A DNA stretch of 64,000 nt from Clostridium_B lapidicellarium. GTDB taxonomy: Bacteria; Bacillota; Clostridia; Clostridiales; Clostridiaceae. Both the position numbers and the translations under genes were made by a program. The notes under the pieces are model-generated. The model did no database searches and was not told the DNA's origin. It saw only the letters and a program-made list of their open reading frames with translations. The stretch is taken from NCBI RefSeq assembly GCF_041224415.1, contig NZ_JBGFFE010000001.1, positions 62,001 to 126,000 on the forward strand, in the 5' to 3' direction. Shown here piece by piece: positions 52,418 to 59,805 of the stretch (its first letter is position 1; every line of letters begins with the position of its first letter).

Positions 52418-53248
52418 TTACAATATATTTTTCAAAAAGCTTCTTCTGTGTATTTTACAGATACCGTACTTTTTTATAGCCTCCATATGTTCTCTAGTTC
52501 CATACCCTGAATTATGTTCAAATCCATATTCAGGGTACATATGTGAATACTCTTCCATAATATTGTCCCTGTAGACCTTGGCTATAATTGAAGCTGCCGC
52601 TATGCTTGCACTTTTAGTATCGCCCTTTATTATAAATTTATTGTCACTGTGTAAACTCTTTATGGAATATCCATCAGATAAAACCATATTTACAGGCAAT
52701 TTCAACCCTCTCACAGCTCTCTTCAATACCTCGTTATTACACCATGAAATTCCCCTTTTATCTATTTCTACATTATTTATAGTAGAAATATTATATCCTA
52801 ACGACCTGTGCTTTATTTCTTTTGAAAGTTCGCTTCTCCGTTTCGGAGTGAGCTGCTTCGAATCCTTTATGCCTAAAATAAGTTCTCTATCATATTTGTA
52901 ATTTAGGTTCAGTACAACTGCCGCCGCAGCTATAGGTCCTGCCAATGGACCTCTTCCCACTTCATCTGCCCCTGCAGTATATATTATACAATTCCCGATT
53001 TTTTTATCAAAGGAATACATTCCTTTAACTCTTTCAATTTCTTTCTTCCTATTTATAATAAAATTATAAAGGTTAGCTGCCAGGGTATTTACATTTTTTC
53101 TACTGTCAGATTTTAAATTTTCAAGTATATAGTTTACAAAATCTTTTTTTAAATCAAAATAATTTTTCTTTACAGAATCTATTTTTTTCTTTATATCCGC
53201 AAATTTATATTTATCCAGTTTATCCCAATAAAAATTTTTCTCATCCAT
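52418..53248 (-). CDS. rnhB: Ribonuclease HII
   Basis: Removes RNA from DNA-RNA hybrids and single ribonucleotides in DNA. 276 aa, with the catalytic start ADEVGRGPLAGPI at about 92-104, GIKDSKQLTPKRR, and SIAAASIIAKVYRDNIM. An N-terminal extension of about 85 residues (Lys-rich, helical) precedes the core, as in some Firmicute RNases HII. Last gene of the long minus-strand block that starts at rnc; 10 bases after rbgA. Confidence 0.95.
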   Translation of the reverse strand: MDEKNFYWDKLDKYKFADIKKKIDSVKKNYFDLKKDFVNYILENLKSDSRKNVNTLAANLYNFIINRKKEIERVKGMYSFDKKIGNCIIYTAGADEVGRGPLAGPIAAAAVVLNLNYKYDRELILGIKDSKQLTPKRRSELSKEIKHRSLGYNISTINNVEIDKRGISWCNNEVLKRAVRGLKLPVNMVLSDGYSIKSLHSDNKFIIKGDTKSASIAAASIIAKVYRDNIMEEYSHMYPEYGFEHNSGYGTREHMEAIKKYGICKIHRRSFLKNIL

Positions 53249-53258
53249 CTACAGTTCT

Positions 53259-54101
53259 CTATGGCCTCTCCAGTGAGATAGACCCTAGCTTTCCTCCTCT
53301 AAATTCATCTAAAATCAAAACTGACACTCTATTGTAATCCACCCTGCCGCCAGATATTATAGCCCCTCTTTTTCTGGCTATATTTTCAATATTGTCCGCA
53401 GGATTTTCACTTAATTTATCAAGTTTATACCTTTTCTCAAGCCTGTCTGGATAATATTTTTTTAAAAATTTTACAAGGTTTAAGGCCAGCTCCTCCATGT
53501 CTACAATTTCATCCTTTATTGCCCCTGTATAGGCTAAATTTAATCTAGTCTCTCTGCTTTCCAGTTTGGGCCACAATATACCTGGAGTATCCATAAGTTC
53601 TATCCCCAATTTGGTTTTAATCCATTGCTTACTCTTAGTGACTCCAGGTCTATCCCCTACTTTAGCTATTTTATTTTTAGCCAGTTTGTTTATAAGTGAG
53701 GATTTTCCCACATTAGGTACGCCAATCACCATGGCCCTGTCGGTTATTTTGGAAATTCCCTTTTTTTTCATTCTATCGTGTTTTTCCTTCAAAAGACGGT
53801 TCATTTCAGTTTTTATATTCTTTAGGCCCTGACCCGTATGGCAGTTTACCGGCAGTACACGTATATTATCCACAGAAAGATATTTTATCCACAATGCAGT
53901 TATATTCTCTTCTGCCAAATCACTTTTATTTAAAAGTATGATCCTCGGTTTAACACCGCATATGTCTTCTACATCAGGATTCCTGCTGGATCTTATTATT
54001 CTCGCGTCTCTCATCTCTATAACAACATCTACTAATCTGAGATTTTCCTTTATCTCTCTTCTGGTTTTAGCCATATGTCCAGGAAACCAATTTATAGTCA
54101 T
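53259..54101 (-). CDS. rbgA: Ribosome biogenesis GTPase A (RbgA/YlqF)
   Basis: Circularly permuted GTPase needed for late 50S assembly. 280 aa. The permuted order is visible: G4 LNKSDL before G1 GVPNVGKSSL, then G3 DTPG. The start INWFPGHMAKTRREI is the family hallmark. The ATG follows AGGAGGG. Between lepB and rnhB as in Bacillus. Confidence 0.96.
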   Translation of the reverse strand: MTINWFPGHMAKTRREIKENLRLVDVVIEMRDARIIRSSRNPDVEDICGVKPRIILLNKSDLAEENITALWIKYLSVDNIRVLPVNCHTGQGLKNIKTEMNRLLKEKHDRMKKKGISKITDRAMVIGVPNVGKSSLINKLAKNKIAKVGDRPGVTKSKQWIKTKLGIELMDTPGILWPKLESRETRLNLAYTGAIKDEIVDMEELALNLVKFLKKYYPDRLEKRYKLDKLSENPADNIENIARKRGAIISGGRVDYNRVSVLILDEFRGGKLGSISLERP

Positions 54102-54116
54102 AAAGCCATTTCCCTC

Positions 54117-54638
54117 CTAATTTTGAAATGTACTCAGTCTACCCATTCTGCTAAAAGGATATATTCTAAGTGCCGCCCTTCCAACTACCATTTTATAGTT
54201 TACAAATCCTACATCAGGGAATCTGCTGTCTCTACTGTTATTTCTATTATCACCCATTACAAATACGGTATTTTGAGGTACCGTAACTTCATTAAAATCC
54301 GAAGTCATAGTTTCCAATATATAAGGTTCATTTTTTACCACATCATTCACATATAACTTTCCATTTTCAACTTTTATTCTGTCCCCTCCAACACCTATTA
54401 CCCTTTTGATAAATTTTTCTTTAGGATTTGCAGGATATTTTATCACCACTATGTCACCGGGTTTAGGAGCTCTAAAGTAATAGCTTACTTTTTCCACAAT
54501 AAGCCTATCTCCATTACTTAAGGTAGGATCCATGGAATGTCCATCTACACTTACAGTTTCAAAAATAAAAGTTATAATCAGAAATGCCGCTATAATCGCT
54601 ATTAATATGGACTTGCCTATTTCTATCAATTCCTTCAT
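54117..54638 (-). CDS. lepB: Signal peptidase I
   Basis: Cleaves signal peptides at the outer membrane face. 173 aa, one N-terminal membrane helix (about 10-28). The catalytic Ser is S35 in VDGHSMDPTL and the Lys is K78 in FIKRVIGVGGDR; the late motif GDNRNNSRDSR is present. Gram-positive short form. Between rplS and rbgA. Confidence 0.96.
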   Translation of the reverse strand: MKELIEIGKSILIAIIAAFLIITFIFETVSVDGHSMDPTLSNGDRLIVEKVSYYFRAPKPGDIVVIKYPANPKEKFIKRVIGVGGDRIKVENGKLYVNDVVKNEPYILETMTSDFNEVTVPQNTVFVMGDNRNNSRDSRFPDVGFVNYKMVVGRAALRIYPFSRMGRLSTFQN

Positions 54639-54664
54639 TAAAATTTTACACCACCTTAATATCC

Positions 54665-54695
54665 AAAAAAGGGACTTTATAAAGCCCCTTTTTTT
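54665..54695 (-). terminator. rplS terminator
   Basis: AAAAAAGGG and CCCTTTTTTT flank CTTT/AAAG pairs; on the minus strand TTTTTT follows. It overlaps the rplS stop codon and separates it from lepB. Confidence 0.85.
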
Positions 54696-55041
54696 ATTTC
54701 AATGCTTCTTTTACCTTAGCTGCCTTGCCCACTCTATTTCTCAAGTAGTATAGCTTTGCTCTCCTCACTTTACCCTTTCTAACTACCTCTATTTTATCTA
54801 TTATGGGAGAGTTGACTGGAAATGTCCTTTCAACTCCTACACCATAAGCAACTCTTCTAACTGTAAAAGTTTCTCTTATTCCGCCATTTTGTCTCTTTAA
54901 AACTACACCTTCAAATACCTGTATTCTCTCTCTGTTTCCCTCTTTAATCTTCACATGAACTTTCACTGTATCTCCCACATTGAAATCTGGTAAATCTGTT
55001 CTGATTTGTTTACTTTCTATCTGTTTTATTATATCTAACAC
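54694..55041 (-). CDS. rplS: 50S ribosomal protein L19
   Basis: Lies at the 30S-50S interface. 115 aa, standard length, with FNVGDTVKVHVKIKEGNRER and VRRVAYGVGVERTFP. The GTG at 55041 lies 8 bases after GGAGG. It has its own promoter and a leader that may fold over the ribosome binding site, suggesting autoregulation. Confidence 0.98.
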   Translation of the reverse strand: MLDIIKQIESKQIRTDLPDFNVGDTVKVHVKIKEGNRERIQVFEGVVLKRQNGGIRETFTVRRVAYGVGVERTFPVNSPIIDKIEVVRKGKVRRAKLYYLRNRVGKAAKVKEALK

Positions 55042-55113
55042 TGCGCATTACCTCCTAATAATTATTCAACGCTCTTATCCAGCACATTCATATCGCAGAC
55101 AGCGGAACGTCCG
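55042..55113 (-). promoter_or_regulatory. rplS leader (L19 leader-like)
   Basis: On the minus strand a CGGA-CGT-TCCG hairpin (55103-55113) is followed by GCGTT (55068-55072) that can pair with AATGC (55045-55049), enclosing the Shine-Dalgarno (55051-55055). This fits an L19-type autoregulatory leader known in Firmicutes. Confidence 0.55.
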
Positions 55114-55127
55114 TGCAGCACAAAAAA

Positions 55128-55156
55128 ATTTTATCACATATACATTTTATTTTCAA
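55128..55156 (-). promoter_or_regulatory. rplS promoter
   Basis: Minus strand TTGAAA (55151-55156), 17-base spacer, TAAAAT (55128-55133), just after trmD. Confidence 0.72.
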
Positions 55157-55171
55157 CTGATTTCAAAAATA

Positions 55172-55897
55172 TTATCTTCCATCATAAAACTTTATAAGTT
55201 CTCTGTCTTCTTCAGATAAGGATATTTTCTTAAACAAATCCGGCCTTTTATCTCTAGTCATTACAAGAGATTTCGTCCTCCTCCACTTTCTTATATTCTC
55301 ATGGTGGCCGGACAAGAGTACTTCAGGTACACTATCTCCCCTAAAACATTCCGGTCTAGTATATTGTGGATATTCCAGCAGCCCATTGTAAAAGGATTCT
55401 TCCACACAACTTTCCCTATTTGACAGCACATTTGGTATCATTCTGCATATACTGTCCACAATTGGTATACAGGCCATTTCCCCGCCGGTGACTACAAAAT
55501 CTCCAACGGATATTTCCATGTCTATATACTTATAGACCCTTTCATCTATACCTTCATAATGTCCGCACAAAAATATCAGCTCATTTTCTCTTGAAAGTTT
55601 TTTTGCAATGGACTGATTGAAAGTTTCACCTCTCGGTCCAAGATAAATAACCTTACCGCTGTTTCTAGTTCTCACTTCTTTTATACAATCCACTATAGGC
55701 TGTGCCGCCATAATCATTCCGGCTCCGCCGCCGTAGGGATAGTCATCCACTTTTCTGTGCTTATCCCTGGTAAATTCCCTTATATCAACGGTATTTATAC
55801 TTAAAATATTATTTTTAAGTGCCCTTCCTATTATACTATAATTAAATACATCAAACATTTGAGGGAAAAGAGTAAGTATGTCTATCTTCACATCCAT
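55172..55897 (-). CDS. trmD: tRNA (guanine-N1)-methyltransferase
   Basis: Methylates G37 next to the anticodon, preventing frameshifts. 241 aa SPOUT enzyme with the trefoil-knot AdoMet site (FLCGHYEGIDERVYKY, SVGDFVVTGGE) and LSGHHENIRKWRR. Overlaps rimM by 10 bases. Standard rpsP-khpA-rimM-trmD-rplS order. Confidence 0.97.
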   Translation of the reverse strand: MDVKIDILTLFPQMFDVFNYSIIGRALKNNILSINTVDIREFTRDKHRKVDDYPYGGGAGMIMAAQPIVDCIKEVRTRNSGKVIYLGPRGETFNQSIAKKLSRENELIFLCGHYEGIDERVYKYIDMEISVGDFVVTGGEMACIPIVDSICRMIPNVLSNRESCVEESFYNGLLEYPQYTRPECFRGDSVPEVLLSGHHENIRKWRRTKSLVMTRDKRPDLFKKISLSEEDRELIKFYDGR

Positions 55898-56376
55898 GTT
55901 TTCACCGGCTTTATAACTATTTTTTCCTTTTCCACATCTATATCAACTATCACATCTTTTATAGCTGGAATAAGCAGTTCATTTTTTCCCTTTATCCAAT
56001 ACACGTCATTGTTGTGGGTATGAAGTACCTCTCCTATTTTACCATAGAACATCCCATCTTCATCCACAACAGAACAGCCTATTATATCTGCAATAAAATA
56101 TGTTCCCTCATTAAGATCAACTGCATCTTTTCTTGAAATCTCCAGATATTTTCCCTTATATGAAGTGGCTTCCTCTATTGAATCCACACCCTGAATCTTA
56201 AGTATGACCCTTTTGGACTGAAATTTACATTCAAGTACCCTCTTAGGTGTTCCATCTATATAGACAAGATCTAATTTATTGAACCTCTTGGGATCATCAG
56301 TTAGCGGGTATATTTTCAATTCCCCTTTTATTCCATGGGTATTTATTATTTTTCCTATGGTTATAAATTCTTTCAT
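55888..56376 (-). CDS. rimM: 16S rRNA processing protein RimM
   Basis: Assists 30S head assembly, binding S19. 162 aa with GKIINTHGIKGELKIYPLTDDPKRF, the family hallmark, and a PRC-barrel C-terminus (YFIADIIGCSVVDEDG). The ATG at 56376 is the only fitting start. Its GAGGTG is 14 bases away, but GGTG and CACC around it could form a small hairpin that shortens the distance. A candidate TTGACA promoter lies near 56440, after the khpA hairpin. Confidence 0.94.
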   Translation of the reverse strand: MKEFITIGKIINTHGIKGELKIYPLTDDPKRFNKLDLVYIDGTPKRVLECKFQSKRVILKIQGVDSIEEATSYKGKYLEISRKDAVDLNEGTYFIADIIGCSVVDEDGMFYGKIGEVLHTHNNDVYWIKGKNELLIPAIKDVIVDIDVEKEKIVIKPVKTWM

Positions 56377-56460
56377 AGGGTGATATAATACACCTCTTTC
56401 CCAGCTTATATAACATATAGTATAATTTAAAATTGTCAATATATAGGCCGTGTTCCGAGA

Positions 56461-56501
56461 TAGAAATATAAGAGTTAGATAGCCTAACTCTTATATTTCT
56501 A
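56461..56501 (-). terminator. 18-bp perfect hairpin at the khpA stop codon
   Basis: Arms 56461-56478 and 56484-56501 are perfectly complementary around a 5-base loop. The upstream arm begins with the khpA TAG. The minus-strand tail TCTCGG has no T-run, so it is a hairpin (processing site or mRNA stabiliser) more than a classical terminator. Confidence 0.85.
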
Positions 56502-56726
56502 TATAATCTCCACAACCACTCTCTTATTTTCCTTTATAGCCGCTGCCTTTACGACAGTCCTTATAGCCTTTGCTATTCTTCCCTGCTTGCCTATTACTTT
56601 TCCCATATCTTCCTGTGCAACTTTTAATTCAAGAATTACAGATTGCTCACCTTCAATTTCATTTACTTGAACCATCTCTGGGTTATCCACTAACGCTTTA
56701 GCAATCATTTCTACTAGCTCTTTCAC
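56499..56726 (-). CDS. khpA: KH-domain RNA-binding protein KhpA
   Basis: 75-aa single KH domain protein; pairs with KhpB/Jag and binds many RNAs in Gram-positives. The KH loop is GKVIGKQGRIAKAIR. The start MKELVEMIAKALVDNPEMVQ is typical. Lies between rpsP and rimM. Its stop codon is the first arm base of the hairpin listed above. Confidence 0.95.
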   Translation of the reverse strand: MKELVEMIAKALVDNPEMVQVNEIEGEQSVILELKVAQEDMGKVIGKQGRIAKAIRTVVKAAAIKENKRVVVEII

Positions 56727-56745
56727 TTAATACACCCCCAGTTAA

Positions 56746-57003
56746 CTACCTAGCAAGTTTATCTTTCAATCCACACTTATCAAAAATTTTTTTAACTACT
56801 TCAGTGGGTTGAGCACCATTTTTTATCCATTTTAAAGCTTTCTCTTCATCAAATTTAACAGTATTTGGATCAGTCGTAGGATTATAATAACCAATTTCTT
56901 CTATAAATCTACCATCTCTTGGGAATCTCGAATCTGCCACAACTATTCTATAAAAGGGAGCCTTTTTTGCACCCATTCTTCTTAACCTTATCTTTACAGC
57001 CAC
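56746..57003 (-). CDS. rpsP: 30S ribosomal protein S16
   Basis: Early 30S assembly protein. 85 aa with the conserved VKIRLRRMGAKKAPFYRIVVAD start and DGRFIEEIGYYNP. The ATG follows GGAGGTG. 58 bases after ffh. Confidence 0.98.
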   Translation of the reverse strand: MAVKIRLRRMGAKKAPFYRIVVADSRFPRDGRFIEEIGYYNPTTDPNTVKFDEEKALKWIKNGAQPTEVVKKIFDKCGLKDKLAR

Positions 57004-57061
57004 TCATATCACCTCCTTAGAATAAAAATCTCATATATTTATAACAAAACTGATTATATAT

Positions 57062-58411
57062 TTAAAAAGGAAACTTCCCAAATGTCCCCTTTTTAAAGCC
57101 TTTTTTCATTCCACCAAACTGTTTCATCATTTTTTTCATTCGCGTAAATTCCTTAAGCAGTTTGTTCACAGTCTGTATTGTAGTACCGGAGCCGCGTGCT
57201 ATTCTCTTTTTACGGGAAGAGGAAGAATTTATAATAGATGGATTTCTTCTTTCCTTTAAAGTCATAGAATTAATGACTGCTTCAATTTTCACCAGTTCCT
57301 TTTCTCCTTTTGAAAAGTCAACTCCGCGCAGCTGTTTCATATTTGCCCCAGGCACCATTTCCATAAGTTTATTCAAAGGTCCCAATTTTTTAGCCTGCTG
57401 CATCATGGACAAAAAATCCTCAAAGTTAAATTCCTTTGTAAGCATCTTGCTTCCAAGTTTTTCAGCCTCTTCCCGGTCAATGGACTGCTGTGCTTTTTCT
57501 ATAAGAGACAGTACATCTCCCATGCCCAGTATTCTCGACGCCATCCTGTCCGGATAAAATACTTCAAGATCATTCATTTTTTCTCCCATACCAATAAATT
57601 TTATTGGCTTCCCGGTCATGGCTTTTATAGAAAGTGCAGCCCCGCCTCTTGTATCTCCGTCCAATTTTGTAAGTATGACCCCACTTATATCAAGCTTTTC
57701 ATTAAAACTTGAAGCCACATTAACTGCATCTTGACCTGTCATGGCATCTACTACCAGCAGTATCTCATTGGGACTTACTTCCTCCTTGATCTGCTTTAAC
57801 TCATCCATCAATTCCTCATCCATTTCAAGCCTGCCTGCCGTGTCTATTATAAGTATATTAAAACCATTATTTTTGGCATACTCTACAGCACCCCTGCATA
57901 TGTCTACCGCCGCTTTTTTATCTCCCATGGAAAACACGGGTATGTTTATTTCCTTTCCAACTACCTGAAGCTGTTTTATTGCAGCCGGCCTATATATATC
58001 ACAGGCTACCAAAAGTGGTCTTTTGTTTTTCTTCCTCAACTTCAACGCCAATTTGCCACACATAGTAGTTTTACCCGCACCCTGCAGGCCTATCAGCATT
58101 ATTGTGGTCAGTCCCTTTGGATTATACTCAATAGAACTCTGGCTGTTTCCCATCAAAGCTGTAAGTTCTTCATTTACTATTTTTACAACCTGTTGTGCTG
58201 GAGTCAGGCTTTTCAGTACCTCTTCACCCAGACATTTTTCACTGACACTCTTTATGAAATTTTTTACTACTTTATAATTAACATCTGCCTCCAAAAGTGC
58301 CAGTTTTACTTCTCTCATAGCATCTTTTATATCCTTTTCAGAAAGTTTACCTTTACCTCTAAGCTTTTTTAATGTCTCCTGAAGCTTAGATGCCAATCCT
58401 TCAAAAGCCAT
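57062..58411 (-). CDS. ffh: Signal recognition particle protein Ffh
   Basis: SRP54 GTPase that targets membrane proteins co-translationally. 449 aa: N domain, G domain with GLQGAGKTT (about 108) and IDTAGRLEMD, and Met-rich M domain (about 300-449) ending in KMMKQFGGMKKGFKKG, which binds 4.5S RNA. The ATG follows AGGAGG. Between ylxM and rpsP; the receptor ftsY is two genes upstream. Confidence 0.98.
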   Translation of the reverse strand: MAFEGLASKLQETLKKLRGKGKLSEKDIKDAMREVKLALLEADVNYKVVKNFIKSVSEKCLGEEVLKSLTPAQQVVKIVNEELTALMGNSQSSIEYNPKGLTTIMLIGLQGAGKTTMCGKLALKLRKKNKRPLLVACDIYRPAAIKQLQVVGKEINIPVFSMGDKKAAVDICRGAVEYAKNNGFNILIIDTAGRLEMDEELMDELKQIKEEVSPNEILLVVDAMTGQDAVNVASSFNEKLDISGVILTKLDGDTRGGAALSIKAMTGKPIKFIGMGEKMNDLEVFYPDRMASRILGMGDVLSLIEKAQQSIDREEAEKLGSKMLTKEFNFEDFLSMMQQAKKLGPLNKLMEMVPGANMKQLRGVDFSKGEKELVKIEAVINSMTLKERRNPSIINSSSSRKKRIARGSGTTIQTVNKLLKEFTRMKKMMKQFGGMKKGFKKGTFGKFPF

Positions 58412-58426
58412 TTTAATCCTCCTAAA

Positions 58427-58741
58427 TTAAACATTATCCACTATATAATTTTTTATTTTGTCTAAAGTTTCCTTATTCTCACTACAGCAAAGGGAATCTA
58501 TAAATTTCAGAATTGACTTTTTCTTCTTCAATACATGAAGTTTATTTTCATATTGCATTAAAAGCTTATGACATCTTTTTATAATATCATACACTGCCTG
58601 TCTGCTCGTATTGGTGTGCTCTGCTATCTCTTTTAGAGACAAGTCTTCGTTATAATAGAGTTCCATTATGTCCTTTTGTTTTTTTGTCAAGAGCTCACCA
58701 TATATATCAAGCAGCATGGAAAGCCGCACTCTTTTTTCCAC
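58427..58741 (-). CDS. ylxM: YlxM family helix-turn-helix protein
   Basis: 104-aa sigma-factor-like HTH protein (LSLKEIAEHTNTSRQAVYDIIK recognition region, about 45-66) always found just upstream of ffh in Firmicutes. Streptococcal YlxM binds Ffh and 4.5S RNA. The GTG at 58741 is chosen because the usual start VEKRVRLSMLLDIYGELLT follows; upstream in-frame codons to 58822 are unlike the family. Confidence 0.9.
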   Translation of the reverse strand: MEKRVRLSMLLDIYGELLTKKQKDIMELYYNEDLSLKEIAEHTNTSRQAVYDIIKRCHKLLMQYENKLHVLKKKKSILKFIDSLCCSENKETLDKIKNYIVDNV

Positions 58742-58843
58742 AATACCATCTCTTTTACTCGATGAAGCAAAAAATATTTTATCAACAAAATAAATAATAT
58801 CAAAATTAATAAATGCTGTCAAGTATTTTTACTTAACAGTGTC

Positions 58844-59755
58844 CTAAAATAATGCTTCAACAAAATCCCTGCTCCTAAATTCCTGTAAATCGTCGATATC
58901 TTCACCAATTCCAACTAATTTCACCGGTATATTCAAGCTGTGCTTTATGGATATTACAATCCCGCCCTTAGCACTTCCATCTAGTTTCGTGAGTATTATT
59001 CCGTCTACAGGACACACCTTTGTAAATTCTTTTGCCTGTTGAACTGCATTCTGGCCCGTAGTGGCATCCAGTACCAAAAGTGTCTGTTTAAAAGCTTCCT
59101 CATACTCTCTTTTTATTACCTTATCTATCTTTTCAAGTTCCTTCATCAGATTCTTCTTATTATGGAGCCTTCCAGCCGTATCGCATATCAAGACGTCCGC
59201 TTTTCTAGCTTTTGATGCTTGAATTGCATCAAATATAACTGCTGCAGGATCGGAACCTTCCTGATGTTTTACTATCTCAACACCGGTTCTTTTACTCCAT
59301 ACTTCCAGCTGATCTATAGCCGCAGCCCTGAAAGTATCCGCCGCCGCCATAATCACCTTATAACCTTTGTTTTTCAGCTTATAACATATTTTACCTATGG
59401 AAGTGGTTTTACCTACTCCATTTACACCTATTACCAAAATTATCTCCGGAGTCTTCTCAGGTATTATGCTGTTCTTCTCATCACCTAATATATCCATGAT
59501 AATCTCTTTAAGGCAGCCGTTTAACAAATTAGGATCCTTTATTTTTTCTTCCTTTATTTTTTCCTTCAGCCTGTCTATGATGTACATCGTAGTTTCTACA
59601 CCTATATCAGCAGTTATAAGTATTTCCTCAAGTTTATCATAGAGATCGTCATCTATAGTAACTGCTCCGCTCAGCATATCCGTTATCTTTCCAGTCAAAT
59701 TGCTTTTAGTCTTTTCAAGGCCGTTTTTTAATTTATCAAAAAATCCCTTAAACAT
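58844..59755 (-). CDS. ftsY: SRP receptor FtsY
   Basis: Membrane-associated GTPase that receives SRP-ribosome complexes. 303 aa NG domain with GVNGVGKTTSIGKI and CDTAGRLHNK. The acidic N-terminal A domain of proteobacteria is missing, normal for Firmicutes. 50 bases after smc, before ylxM-ffh. Confidence 0.97.
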   Translation of the reverse strand: MFKGFFDKLKNGLEKTKSNLTGKITDMLSGAVTIDDDLYDKLEEILITADIGVETTMYIIDRLKEKIKEEKIKDPNLLNGCLKEIIMDILGDEKNSIIPEKTPEIILVIGVNGVGKTTSIGKICYKLKNKGYKVIMAAADTFRAAAIDQLEVWSKRTGVEIVKHQEGSDPAAVIFDAIQASKARKADVLICDTAGRLHNKKNLMKELEKIDKVIKREYEEAFKQTLLVLDATTGQNAVQQAKEFTKVCPVDGIILTKLDGSAKGGIVISIKHSLNIPVKLVGIGEDIDDLQEFRSRDFVEALF

Positions 59756-59805
59756 TCTTCAATTACCTTCCTCTTATACATATATTTGATTTCCAGCCGC
59801 CAACT

